Shown: positions 34,641-43,295, numbered from the stretch's first letter. The stretch: 64,000 nucleotides of DNA from Undibacterium parvum (GCF_003955735.1 NZ_CP034464.1:1984001-2048000), one strand, 5' to 3'. The notes: generated from the letters alone by a model not told the origin. A program made the numbers and translations.

Positions 34641-34777
34641 TGACTCCCCCCCAACATTTTCAAATTACGTCTCCACAGCAGATACTGCGCAGCTTTCCAT
34701 CAAATAAGCCAGCAAGGCGAAATAACTGGCACATTACCTCAAATGGAAAAATATTCCGCCCCTCTCCCAGGCCGGAC

Positions 34778-34836
34778 GCGCATATTCCATGCGGCTCGCA
34801 GGCCAGGCAGGCTGGAAAGCCGCATGGAATATGCGC
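34778..34836. repeat. REP-like palindrome, copy C (perfect arms)
   Basis: GCGCATATTCCATGCGGC (34778-34795) and GCCGCATGGAATATGCGC (34819-34836) are a perfect 18-base inverted repeat around TCGCAGGCCAGGCAGGCTGGAAA. This is the cleanest member and can serve as the reference for the family. Confidence 0.9.
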
Positions 34837-34919
34837 GCTGGCGGCATGCTGGGTAGATTTTGTATTTCCGTGGCGGATTAAGCGGAGTAAACTAGCCAGC
34901 TTGAACAAGGAAACCGGCT

Positions 34920-35402
34920 ATGAAATTCGAACATTTAGTAGAAATCAATGAACTGCACAACCCGCTGACCGAGGTGATTACGCGTGCACAGCTGTGGCGC
35001 GGTCTGGTGCTGCGGGCCGAGTCGCCACAATTGTTTGTGACCTATATCGATGAAGCCAACGTGACTGAGCGCACCGAAGTGAGCATGGCGCGCAGTCTGC
35101 GCTATGGCGAACTGATCATCGTCGATACCGTCAGCCTGGTGCATCTGGAGCATGTGCATTACGCGGTCGCTGAGCAAAAAGATATTCCGCAATCATCTTT
35201 GCGTATGAGCATAGAAGAACCGACGCCAGATGCGCTATTCGTGCGTTTCGCCTACGATGATGGCCACAGTGCCGCCGAAGATTTAGCCAATGAGGTCTAC
35301 AACGAGTATCGCCGCTCGGCCTATCAGGAAGCCGACATCGACACAGTGCGTCTGATACGCGAAATGGCTGAGTACGGCAGATTGAACGGGGCTTTGTCTT
35401 AA
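34920..35402 (+). CDS. SRPBCC/DUF1857-like protein
   Basis: This 160-residue soluble protein has no signal peptide. The start MKFEHLVEINELHNPLTEVITRAQLWRGLVLRAE resembles the DUF1857 (AtaL-like) subgroup of the SRPBCC fold, which has a deep hydrophobic pocket that binds small ligands. A SD-like AAGGAA lies about eight bases before the ATG. It converges on the TDT transporter gene, 17 bases apart. The ligand is unknown. Confidence 0.68.
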   Translation: MKFEHLVEINELHNPLTEVITRAQLWRGLVLRAESPQLFVTYIDEANVTERTEVSMARSLRYGELIIVDTVSLVHLEHVHYAVAEQKDIPQSSLRMSIEEPTPDALFVRFAYDDGHSAAEDLANEVYNEYRRSAYQEADIDTVRLIREMAEYGRLNGALS

Positions 35403-35419
35403 GCCCTCAAAAGCCAGGC

Positions 35420-36457
35420 TTAGTGCTGCGACAGCAAGCGCCCCTGTAACAGCTGTATCAAGGTGCGTATGGCTAAAAACAGCACTAGCGCACTGGCCAG
35501 CAACACCGCTGCTAGCGCCACCTCGGGTGGCCAGCCGCCGCGTCGTACCGCCTCCACGATGCAAGAGGCAAGCGCTGCCACCGGAAAAGAAAACGACCAG
35601 AAACTGAAGGAAAACGGGGTCTGGCTCCACCAGCGCCAGCGCGTCAGCACCGCAAACACTGGTCCGCTGGCGATCCCCAGACCTATCATAATGAAGTCGG
35701 CCGACAGTTCTGGCCACACCGTAGCGACTGCCAGGGTGCCGACCGCTGCCGGCGCGATTTCTATCCCCAGAGTAGGTCGCAGGCCGATCGGTAGCGGCCC
35801 GGCAAACAAACGATTCAAGATCCGCACCTCAAGCAAGGCCCAGCCGCCTAGGCCCATCCCCATGAGCAACATGGCAAACCCGGGCAAGCCTATGGCCATC
35901 AAGGCCATGGCACCGACAAAACCGCCGGGTACGATGGGTACGTACAAGGCGGGACTGAGTAATTCTGAAGGCATCTGGCCGGTCGCCAGTTGCGCCACGA
36001 TATGCCAGGCGATGAGTGCCTGCAACATCAGGCACAGGGCAATAACCAGATTGACCGCGGCCTGCCAATCAGGATGGGTGGGCCGCAATAACACCACCGC
36101 CAATAAGCAGGTAACCGGCATCAAAGCCAATAAAGCGCCCTGTACCGGATGCCTAAATTCTTGCCTGAACACCCCATGATGCAAGACTAATTTGGCGGCA
36201 GACAAAAGCAATAACAGCGCCAACAATCCTAGTCCCAGCCATAACAAGCTCAGCGTCAGCGCTGGCACGATAGCCCAGCCAAAACTGGCGAGCCGCTGCC
36301 AGCTGCCAGCTAAGGCCAATAATCCTAAAGGTATGCTGAACAAGCCGGGATGCAGGCGCGCCAACCAGGGACGTGCCAGAGGATGTACAGATGCGCTGGC
36401 GACAGAGGTATCAGGAATGGCGCGCACAGGCGGCTCCGTGGAGAGGGGGTCTGTCAT
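35420..36457 (-). CDS. TDT-family (SLAC1/TehA-like) membrane transporter
   Basis: This 345-residue integral-membrane protein has about ten helices (ALVLFLAIRTLIQLL at the end; LFSIPLGLLALAGSWQRL and VPIVPGGFVGAMALMAIGLPGFAML inside), matching the tellurite-resistance/dicarboxylate (TDT) family. Members export or import dicarboxylates, sulfite or anions, and the substrate here is unknown. It is the last gene of the Fur-controlled operon, 37 bases after the membrane cytochrome-like gene, so its co-transcription is likely but not certain. Confidence 0.75.
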   Translation of the reverse strand: MTDPLSTEPPVRAIPDTSVASASVHPLARPWLARLHPGLFSIPLGLLALAGSWQRLASFGWAIVPALTLSLLWLGLGLLALLLLLSAAKLVLHHGVFRQEFRHPVQGALLALMPVTCLLAVVLLRPTHPDWQAAVNLVIALCLMLQALIAWHIVAQLATGQMPSELLSPALYVPIVPGGFVGAMALMAIGLPGFAMLLMGMGLGGWALLEVRILNRLFAGPLPIGLRPTLGIEIAPAAVGTLAVATVWPELSADFIMIGLGIASGPVFAVLTRWRWWSQTPFSFSFWSFSFPVAALASCIVEAVRRGGWPPEVALAAVLLASALVLFLAIRTLIQLLQGRLLSQH

Positions 36458-36494
36458 GATGCGGCCAACAAATTCTTGCTTGCAAGCGCAGTCT

Positions 36495-36992
36495 TCAAAA
36501 ATTGTGGATTGTCTTGCGCCCGATCAAGATATGCAGGATCAGCAGCAGCGGCAAGCCCAGGCCGAGCACACTATGCGCGCCCGACCACCAGATCCGACTC
36601 TGTTCCGAGGCCAGATAATACAGGGCATAGCCGCTCATGCTGAGACTGGCAAAGAGTGCAATCATGCTCCAGCCAGTCGCGCGATTGCGCTGTGCGCGGT
36701 GGGCACGGCGCATATGTAATTGCAGCAGTGCGCCAAGCAAAAACAGGCACAGCATGGCCAAGCCACCATGCACTTGTATCGCGGGATGTTCCCAGGGATG
36801 CAGGCTCTCGCCAAACTCACCCACCTGGCGTAAAAAATAGCGCGCGATCAGCCAGACCGCGCCGCTCAATGTCAAACCACTCAGCACCGCATACAGAGAC
36901 CAGCGATGCCAGCGCTCCAGGCGAAAATGCTGATGACGATGTGCGGCTAAAGCTTGTGAGGGATGATGCAGGCTAGGTTTAGCGTGACGCAT
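36495..36992 (-). CDS. Four-helix membrane protein, DUF4405/b-type-cytochrome-like
   Basis: ATG 36992 (MRHAKPSLHH...) with GGAAGA upstream gives 165 residues; the frame is open to a TTG at 37031. Four predicted helices carry His at helix-embedded positions: ERWHRWSLYAVLSGL, HPAIQVHGGLAMLCLFLLGALLQLHMRRAH, and GAHSVLGLGLPLLLILHILIG. Paired intramembrane His residues suggest two haem b groups that could pass electrons across the membrane to the FMN-binding partner encoded just upstream. The haem assignment is inferred. Confidence 0.68.
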   Translation of the reverse strand: MRHAKPSLHHPSQALAAHRHQHFRLERWHRWSLYAVLSGLTLSGAVWLIARYFLRQVGEFGESLHPWEHPAIQVHGGLAMLCLFLLGALLQLHMRRAHRAQRNRATGWSMIALFASLSMSGYALYYLASEQSRIWWSGAHSVLGLGLPLLLILHILIGRKTIHNF

Positions 36993-37020
36993 GGGCGAAT
37001 TCTTCCGGCAAAAATCAAGA

Positions 37021-37860
37021 TCAAGCCTCAATTATAAAAGCATCGGCGGCAAAATTGGTCAAACTTGGATGCTGCGCGTCGCTACTGGCCGCCACCACCT
37101 TGGTCAAGGCATCGGCCCAGATGCACAGGGGCGCACGCACACTGACACTGCCGACTGCGATTAAAGGCGCACCGGTCCTGCCATGCACCAAGGCACTGAC
37201 CTGCTGCTGCGCATGCATGCGCGCCGAGAAGTAACTACCCGAGGTCGCCATCGCCTGATTTTTTAATAGTATCGTCTGTGCCATTTTGGCAGGGGCATGC
37301 GGGTCGCGGATCGCAACCTCTATCGCCTCATCACCGATCACGCGCAGATCGCCACCGGCATTCACGCAGGCGTTTTGCACGCCAGCTTGCTGCAAGGCGA
37401 GCATCGCCTGATCGACCGCGTAACCTTTCGCGATGCCGCCCAAATCGAGCAAGTCTAGCCGCAGTTTTTCGATGCGATTATTGCTCATCAAGCGCCAGGC
37501 CTGCTGCTGTGCCTGATACGTCAGCGCGGGCTGGCTATCGAGCCGGTGCGGCAGATACTCCCAAGCGACCAAATTGGCAGCGACCCGGATATCAAACAAG
37601 CCCGCACTCAGCTGGGCCAGCTGTAGCGCAGCCTTGATCACCTGATAGGTATGCGGATGTATCACCAATCGCGCACCAACTGGCGCATCATTGATATGGC
37701 TGACGTCGCTATCATGGTACTGATAACTCATCAGCATATGGATCTGCGCCAGCACCGAGAAAGCCGCCTGAAACGCCCGGTTCAAGGCCGCCTCAGAAAG
37801 CTCATCGCCTATACTGATTTCTACCAGTGTACCCAGCCAGGGTTGCGCTCTGCGCTTCAC
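37021..37860 (-). CDS. apbE: FAD:protein FMN transferase (ApbE)
   Basis: This 279-residue ApbE-family protein has LDLGGIAKGYAVDQAMLAL, VNAGGDLRV and ADALTKVVAAS, the conserved blocks for FAD binding and Mg2+-dependent FMN transfer onto Thr. It has no obvious signal peptide from the chosen ATG, whereas many ApbE proteins are lipoproteins, so the location is not settled. The start overlaps the FMN-binding gene stop (ATGA), the classic enzyme/substrate pairing. The likely substrate is the Thr155 motif of that protein. Confidence 0.88.
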   Translation of the reverse strand: MKRRAQPWLGTLVEISIGDELSEAALNRAFQAAFSVLAQIHMLMSYQYHDSDVSHINDAPVGARLVIHPHTYQVIKAALQLAQLSAGLFDIRVAANLVAWEYLPHRLDSQPALTYQAQQQAWRLMSNNRIEKLRLDLLDLGGIAKGYAVDQAMLALQQAGVQNACVNAGGDLRVIGDEAIEVAIRDPHAPAKMAQTILLKNQAMATSGSYFSARMHAQQQVSALVHGRTGAPLIAVGSVSVRAPLCIWADALTKVVAASSDAQHPSLTNFAADAFIIEA

Positions 37861-38393
37861 TTTTTAAGTGCTACCTGGGCGATTGCCGCAATCCGCCGCA
37901 CCCCGTCAGTCACATGGCTGCAAGACAAAGTGGCACCGCTGATATTCGCGATGCCCTCGCCTACACTCAGACCAGCGCCAGCGCTCTTGCCAACAAACTG
38001 CTTGCGCCAGTTGGCATTTTTGATCTCTAAGCCGTGGCTTTCCCGATATGTCAGAATTTCTACCTGGCGCACGCTGGCGTCCGGCTGCAAACCGACCGCA
38101 TAAGAGATGAGCTCGAATTTGCCGATCACATCATCCAGCACGATATAACCCAAGAGTTTTTCATCTTTGTAGGCAGCAATCACACGCCAGGCCACAGAAC
38201 GCGCCGGCAAGCCCGCGAGTTTCTCGACCTGATGCATTTGCTCTAGCGTTAATTGCAAAGTGCTGGCCTTAAACGCATTGGCCTCAGCAAAGATCACTTG
38301 CTGGGCCTGCTCTACGCTTAAATACTGGGTCGCAAAAGCGCTGCTACTAGCCAGCGCCAGCGTCGATAAAATAAGCGGGGAAAGCTGCTTCAT
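37857..38393 (-). CDS. Secreted FMN-binding domain protein (flavinylation target)
   Basis: This 178-residue protein has a signal peptide (LILSTLALASSSAFA) and a C-terminal FMN_bind region. The flavinylation motif is SGAT at residues 152-155 in ISGATLSCSHVTDGVRR, as in NqrC/RnfG; Thr155 is the likely covalent FMN site. Upstream lies an NqrC-like fold (EKLLGYIVLDDVIGKFELISYAVGL). It would be a periplasmic or membrane-facing one-electron flavoprotein carrying electrons between the b-type protein and an acceptor such as the di-haem cytochrome. Together with the downstream apbE it forms a minimal transfer module. Confidence 0.84.
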   Translation of the reverse strand: MKQLSPLILSTLALASSSAFATQYLSVEQAQQVIFAEANAFKASTLQLTLEQMHQVEKLAGLPARSVAWRVIAAYKDEKLLGYIVLDDVIGKFELISYAVGLQPDASVRQVEILTYRESHGLEIKNANWRKQFVGKSAGAGLSVGEGIANISGATLSCSHVTDGVRRIAAIAQVALKK

Positions 38394-38401
38394 TGAGCCA
38401 A

Positions 38402-39706
38402 TTAGAACGAGTAACCGACGCCAAGATTGAATCTATCCATGCCGCTGTCACGTTTAAATTTCTGGAAATCGGCTTTCAAGACCACGCCTTCGCCAATTCT
38501 GAAACTGGCACCCAAAGTGGTGACTTTCTCAGCATCGCTAGCGGCCACGCCCAGACCTTGCGGCACTGCGCTATAACTGGAGGCGGTGTTAAATTCTTCG
38601 TAGCGCAGGAAGGGGGTCAGACTGTAATCGGTATTGCTCCAGACCTTGTAAGCGCCCTGCAGATACCAGCCAAAAAAGGCGGATGGCACGGGAGTCACCT
38701 GACCGACAAAAGTCAGATTAAGTGCTTCGGTATTGCTAATGGTGCCGCGAGCATACAATGCCGACAGATCCCAGTTGCCTGGGGTGTAACGCGCATGCGC
38801 ATCCCACAAGGTGACGCGGGCATCGTTAGCTGCAAAATCGGTGGTGCCATGACCAGCCTTGCCGCTAAACACAGAAGCGCCTAGCAGTAAGCCCGGGATG
38901 CCACGCCAGTTCAAGGCACCATGCACACTCAGGTCACGCGATTTGGCCAATTGTCCTTCTTGGTGGATACTTGCCAACGGTTTTTCACGGCCGTCGGTTT
39001 TGGCAGCATCCCACTTACTCAAATCGAAACCAGTGGTCAGTCCAGCATCCCAGCTAAGTCCATTTTCATAGTTGCCGGAAACCCCAAAACCGGCTTCACG
39101 CCAGGTAGTTGGAATGATCGCGGTTTCGATAAAATTACGATGCACGCCAAAATACGCAGTCGGCTCATGGCTGGTATTGAGCAAACCTACCGGCATCAGG
39201 AACAGACCGGCCTTGGCGCGCAAACCATTTTCAAATTCACGCTCTACATACAATTGCTCGACTTCGACTTCGCCGTTGTCGTCTTTCGAGGCGATCGCAT
39301 GTTCCCACTCAAACTCACCGACCATCTTGGTTTTACTATCGAAGCGATGCGTGATACCGATCACGGCGCGTGCCACATCGGTCTGGGCTTGATTGCTGGC
39401 ATCACGTGGGCGCGTGTAAGCGATCTCGCCATAGCTGCTGATGACGGTGGCTGCGGCAGCTTGGCCTGGTGACGCGCTGGCAGTAGCGGCACTGCTGGCT
39501 ACGGTGCTCGCCAGTGCCTCTTGTTTTTGTTCGACCTTGGCGGTCTGCTGGCGATTGGCTGCCAGTTCGGCCTTGATGGATTCTAATTCAGCGGCCAGTT
39601 TCTCGATTTTTTGCATCAACTCGGCTTCACCCGCAAATGCGGGCACGACTAAGGAAGTGCTTAAAAAGGAGGCGCACAGCGCTTGTGCTAAGAGAGTTTT
39701 TTTCAT
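38402..39706 (-). CDS. Outer-membrane porin with N-terminal coiled coil
   Basis: This 434-residue protein has a signal peptide (LLAQALCASFLSTSLVVPAFA), then a heptad-rich segment (residues about 30-70: LMQKIEKLAAELESIKAELA) and a beta-barrel-like body of alternating polar/aromatic strands ending ...FNLGVGYSF (C-terminal Phe as in porins). The organisation resembles phosphate-selective OprP/OprO-type porins, whose N-terminus forms a trimeric coiled coil, but the ligand is unknown. It is the second gene of the Fur-controlled operon, between the di-haem protein (41 bases upstream) and the FMN-binding protein (8 bases downstream). Confidence 0.75.
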   Translation of the reverse strand: MKKTLLAQALCASFLSTSLVVPAFAGEAELMQKIEKLAAELESIKAELAANRQQTAKVEQKQEALASTVASSAATASASPGQAAAATVISSYGEIAYTRPRDASNQAQTDVARAVIGITHRFDSKTKMVGEFEWEHAIASKDDNGEVEVEQLYVEREFENGLRAKAGLFLMPVGLLNTSHEPTAYFGVHRNFIETAIIPTTWREAGFGVSGNYENGLSWDAGLTTGFDLSKWDAAKTDGREKPLASIHQEGQLAKSRDLSVHGALNWRGIPGLLLGASVFSGKAGHGTTDFAANDARVTLWDAHARYTPGNWDLSALYARGTISNTEALNLTFVGQVTPVPSAFFGWYLQGAYKVWSNTDYSLTPFLRYEEFNTASSYSAVPQGLGVAASDAEKVTTLGASFRIGEGVVLKADFQKFKRDSGMDRFNLGVGYSF

Positions 39707-39747
39707 GATGATGGGTCGCCTAAGCTAAAGGATATATGTGGAGAGAT

Positions 39748-41001
39748 TTAATTTTTGTAGCCGTCGTTCAGGGTGCCGAGAAACTTCACCACATCGTCGA
39801 CTTCTGCCGGGCTTAATGCAGCCGCCATGCCAGGCTGGCGGTTATACGGCACTTCTTTAGTATTCACATTACCGATATTCGCGGCAGGCAAATCATTAAA
39901 TTTCAATACTGAACCATCGCTGCCACTTGGATACCATTCCTCAGGATTGGTGTCGCGCCTCACGTAGAAGCTGACCGCCTCTTTCAAGCTAGTGAAACGC
40001 CCATTATGGAAAAACACTTTGCGGGTCGCGACATTGCGTAAGGTCGGGACTTTAAAGGCCCCACACAGCTCGGTGCGGTTGGTCAAATCAGTGCGATCCG
40101 GGCCGCACAGGCCAAGATCGAAATAAGCAGGATCGGCAGTGGCGGGAATCGCAAAATTGCGCGGCACGCCCAGATTATCGTAACTAAAATCGGTGAATAA
40201 AGGCGCAGCACCATTCGCGCCTTTGGCACTACTGTGGCAGCCTATGCAATTGCCCTTAGTTGGATTATTGAACAAGGCCAGCCCGCGTAATTCGGCCGCA
40301 TCGAGCATGGCTTTACCGGCTAAGAATTGATCGTACTTAGAATCGTAAGGATGAAAGTCCTTATCTTCCAACTGATATTGCTGCAAAGAGAATTGCACAC
40401 GCTCAAACGCCGTATCGGCGTTATCGAAAATGGCGCTGCCAAAGGCCTTTTGAAATTCTAAGGCATACGCGGTGCGGCGTAATTTCGCGACCACATCGGC
40501 CTTGTCCAGATTGGCCATCTCATGCGGAGCTAAAAATGGGCGCTCGGCCTGGATCGCTAAAGTTTGCGCACGACCATCATGGGTAAAACCACCGCCGGCC
40601 TTACCATCCTTACCAAACGAAAATCCCGGTGTCAGATTTAAGTAACGCAAAGAAGGCACGGCCCGAAAGCCCGGCACATTCAGATTGGCGCCACCCAATT
40701 GCACGCTCAGATTATTGCTAGGCGCATGCGCATTGGCTGGATCATGGCAAGTTGCGCAAGACATTTTGCCTGAAGCAGAAAGGCTGACATCCTTAAAGAT
40801 TTTTTCGCCCAAGGCGGCAGGCGCGCTCAGCTGCGCTTCGGCCGGCGGCGTGGCCGTGGAACTGGAACTGGAACTGGAGCTAGCGCCACCACCGCAGGCG
40901 CTCAGCATCAAGCTCAAGGCGGCACTCAGTAACAGTGGGGATTTTTGAAACAAACCTGTCCTGGCAGTCGCTCGCGGTGCCAATGTTTTTATGAAACGCA
41001 T
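39748..41001 (-). CDS. Di-haem cytochrome c peroxidase/MauG-like lipoprotein
   Basis: This 417-residue protein starts at ATG 41001 with signal and lipobox (LLLSAALSLMLSAC), followed by a Ser-rich linker (residues SSSSSSSSTATPP) built from a short tandem repeat. Two CxxCH haem sites are visible: CATCH (in MSCATCHDPANAH) and CIGCH (in GNCIGCHSS). The pattern VPTLRNVATRKVFFHNGRF is typical of the CcpA/MauG fold. It could be a peroxidase or a catalytic oxidase. It is the first gene of the operon, with the Fur-box 65-83 bases upstream of the start. The lipid anchor would hold it at the membrane facing the periplasm. Confidence 0.82.
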   Translation of the reverse strand: MRFIKTLAPRATARTGLFQKSPLLLSAALSLMLSACGGGASSSSSSSSTATPPAEAQLSAPAALGEKIFKDVSLSASGKMSCATCHDPANAHAPSNNLSVQLGGANLNVPGFRAVPSLRYLNLTPGFSFGKDGKAGGGFTHDGRAQTLAIQAERPFLAPHEMANLDKADVVAKLRRTAYALEFQKAFGSAIFDNADTAFERVQFSLQQYQLEDKDFHPYDSKYDQFLAGKAMLDAAELRGLALFNNPTKGNCIGCHSSAKGANGAAPLFTDFSYDNLGVPRNFAIPATADPAYFDLGLCGPDRTDLTNRTELCGAFKVPTLRNVATRKVFFHNGRFTSLKEAVSFYVRRDTNPEEWYPSGSDGSVLKFNDLPAANIGNVNTKEVPYNRQPGMAAALSPAEVDDVVKFLGTLNDGYKN

Positions 41002-41065
41002 AATAATTTCCGTTGCGATGGGCCGAATTTTAGCCAACATCTTAAAATGTCATTCAAATACAAAT

Positions 41066-41084
41066 GAGAATGATTGTCATTATA
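41066..41084 (-). promoter_or_regulatory. Fur box overlapping the operon promoter
   Basis: GAGAATGATTGTCATTATA matches the classical 19-base Fur consensus at 15 of 19 positions. On the minus strand a TATAAT (-10, plus positions 41079-41084) with a TTGATC-like -35 (41103-41108) and an 18-base spacer overlaps it, so Fur would block polymerase under iron-replete conditions. It lies 65-83 bases before the ATG at 41001. Confidence 0.75.
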
Positions 41085-41223
41085 TTGTCAAATCCACCCC
41101 GCGATCAAGAACTAAGCGCAGCGTATTCTTGCGCAAGCACAAGAAACAACGAATGAACAAGGAAATTAGGCTTTTTGAAAAGCCACAAATAGAATGCAAT
41201 GGCTTAGTTATTTTAGCCAAATG

Positions 41224-41255
41224 AAAAAGCCCCTGGCATCAACCAGGGGCTTTTT
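41224..41255. terminator. Bidirectional terminator near cheZ
   Basis: AAAAAGCCCCTGG (41224-41236) pairs with CCAGGGGCTTTTT (41243-41255) around a six-base loop. It closes the cheZ transcript (minus strand) and shields it from the divergent Fur operon promoter side. The preceding 41086-41223 has no gene. Confidence 0.85.
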
Positions 41256-41293
41256 GTAATTCGTCTGGCACGCCAGCAAAAATCAAGACATGC

Positions 41294-41932
41294 TCAGAAA
41301 CCTAAATCGGCCAACAGGTCATCGACATTCTCCTGATCCATCAAGACCCCACCCACCGCGCCTGGGCCAGCCAGCATTTCTTCTTGTTTGATCGAGCTGA
41401 TCATGCCGGCTGGGGCACCGCTGACCAAGAGTTGTAGCAAATCGGTTTCGGTGCGTGCCAGTAGCGACACCACTTTTTTGATCAACTGCCCGGTCAGATC
41501 CTGAAAATCTTGCGCCATCATGATGTCAGACAAAACTTGCTGCATCAGATCGCCGCTGTTATGGGTAAAACTAATGAACTCTTTGGTTTGTTTGCCCAGC
41601 GCGAGTAGCTCTTCCTTACTCAGAGTTTCCAGGTCTTGCGCGTTCCACAGGCGCTCCATCTCGGCCGCGCCTTCTGAAATTTTCTTTTGTATAGGCAGAG
41701 TTTCTTCGACCTTGCCCAAGACCGTGTTGGCCGCGTTTTCTGTCAGGGTAGCGACATGGTGCAGTCGTTCACGGGCCGAAGGGAACTCATTGCTGGCCTC
41801 GGCCACAATGCCATCAGCGCCTACCGTGGTCAGGGCATCGTACAAGGCGCGTACCACATGACCCAGACCTTTGAACATCATGTCGGGATTATCGGCTGCC
41901 GCATTGCTCACTGCTGTAGCTGCATCACTCAT
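41294..41932 (-). CDS. cheZ: CheZ-like protein phosphatase
   Basis: This 212-residue protein starts at ATG 41932 (MSDAATAVSN) with AAGAGAG upstream; the frame is open to 42037. It has the CheZ catalytic helix SDIMMAQDFQDLTGQLIKKV, with the Asp and Gln that activate CheY-P hydrolysis, and the CheY-binding C-terminal tail QENVDDLLADLGF. It dephosphorylates CheY-P at the flagellar motor. No cheA, cheY or receptor gene is in this window, so it is separated from the main chemotaxis cluster. Confidence 0.88.
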   Translation of the reverse strand: MSDAATAVSNAAADNPDMMFKGLGHVVRALYDALTTVGADGIVAEASNEFPSARERLHHVATLTENAANTVLGKVEETLPIQKKISEGAAEMERLWNAQDLETLSKEELLALGKQTKEFISFTHNSGDLMQQVLSDIMMAQDFQDLTGQLIKKVVSLLARTETDLLQLLVSGAPAGMISSIKQEEMLAGPGAVGGVLMDQENVDDLLADLGF

Positions 41933-42218
41933 AGTCGCGCTCTCTTTTTGATGACGAATAGTCAAACTGTCTAGAACTGCAAGATAACGTATTCTGCACC
42001 TAAAACGAAGCGAAATATCATTATTCTTGTTATGCAATTCTAGGAAATTTCTTCAGGCTTTGCTGAAATACTAGCAAAAGTGTGCAACTCCTTCGACAGC
42101 CAGCCGATAATCTTGGATAATGCCGCCATACGCGCACTGTATTTTCGTCGCAAAGTAATCAAGAATTTCCGCGCAAACTAGCCGCAAACTACCGCCTACA
42201 CTCACCCAGAAAGCCATC

Positions 42219-43277
42219 ATGCCTACTCTAGCCAGCCCTCCAGAACCGGTACAAGCGAAACAACTGAAACGCAAACAATTTGCCAGCAATGGCGATGTCC
42301 ACATCTTAGGTGATGTACAGATTAGCACCCAGATGCTGGTCGGTGGCGATCTGCTGGTAGATGGCGATTTGCAAGCCGAAGAAGTGTTTTGCCTGGGTAA
42401 GCTGACAGTGACCGGGAATATCCAGGTGCAATCCCTGTACGTCGGTCAGGCCTTGGATTGCGGTGGCGATATCGAAGTCGAGTTTTTGCTCAAAACCGGT
42501 TGCAGCGCCGATTGGATGGCGCGCATGCTAGAACTCGATCAAGCCAAACCGGCCAAAGACGGCAGTCCCTACATGGATAAACTGGTGCATCCGGCGATTT
42601 TGCAACGCAATAGCCATCAAGAAGTGTTCGGCGGCTATGGCGATATTCAGGCGCTCGGTTATCTGGCTTGCGATGTCTTAGATTGCCACGGCGATGTACA
42701 ACTCGATGGCGTGTTTGATGTGGTCGAAGTGCAATATCTGGGCGGCCACCTGACAGCGAGCGAAATAGAAGTCGCCGGTGACTGCAATTGCAAAGGCGAG
42801 CTATTCAGCGAAACCGACATCACGGTAGCCGGTAGCCTGTTCGCCGCGACGGTGACCAGCGAAGGCAATATTGACTGCGGTGCGCTGCATAGCTTGGGCG
42901 ACATCAGTTGCTGGGGTTACTTGCGCGCCAGCAATGAAATCAGCAGCTTGAATGGTGAAATCCATTGCGGCCGCTGGATCGCCACCAAGGGCAGCGTGTT
43001 TGCCGCCAAATACATCAAGGCTGGCGAATCTGTGGTGGCTGAAAAAGGCATCAACTGCGGTGACGACTACGGCATCCTGGCCGCCACTTCCTTGCGCCGT
43101 TCACGCTGGGAAAAACTCGGTATGGTGTCGGCACCCAAGCAACCCGAGCACCTCTTGTCTGGTCAGTTTGTTGCGGGCAAAAAACGCAGCCACATCGATG
43201 CTCTGGAAAAGAAACGTGATTGGGAACTCGATTGGGAAATCCCACGCCGCTTGAAACGCGAAGCCGAACTAGGCTAA
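42219..43277 (+). CDS. Beta-solenoid, bactofilin-like protein
   Basis: This 352-residue protein has repeated G-D-V/L/I turns: GDVHILGDVQI, GGDLLVDGDLQ, TGNIQVQSLYVG, GGDIEVEF, HGDVQLDGVFDV, AGDCNCKGELFSETDI, GNIDCGAL, GDISCWGYLRAS, GEIHCGRW. This is the periodic pattern of a beta-helix as in bactofilin/polymer-forming cytoskeletal proteins, but it is longer and is broken by a segment around 97-135 (MARMLELDQAKPAKDGSPYM). No signal peptide is seen, so it is probably cytosolic. It starts 286 bases from cheZ, divergently, and is followed by a terminator. Confidence 0.65.
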   Translation: MPTLASPPEPVQAKQLKRKQFASNGDVHILGDVQISTQMLVGGDLLVDGDLQAEEVFCLGKLTVTGNIQVQSLYVGQALDCGGDIEVEFLLKTGCSADWMARMLELDQAKPAKDGSPYMDKLVHPAILQRNSHQEVFGGYGDIQALGYLACDVLDCHGDVQLDGVFDVVEVQYLGGHLTASEIEVAGDCNCKGELFSETDITVAGSLFAATVTSEGNIDCGALHSLGDISCWGYLRASNEISSLNGEIHCGRWIATKGSVFAAKYIKAGESVVAEKGINCGDDYGILAATSLRRSRWEKLGMVSAPKQPEHLLSGQFVAGKKRSHIDALEKKRDWELDWEIPRRLKREAELG

Positions 43278-43295
43278 ACGCGGCGATTTAAAATG

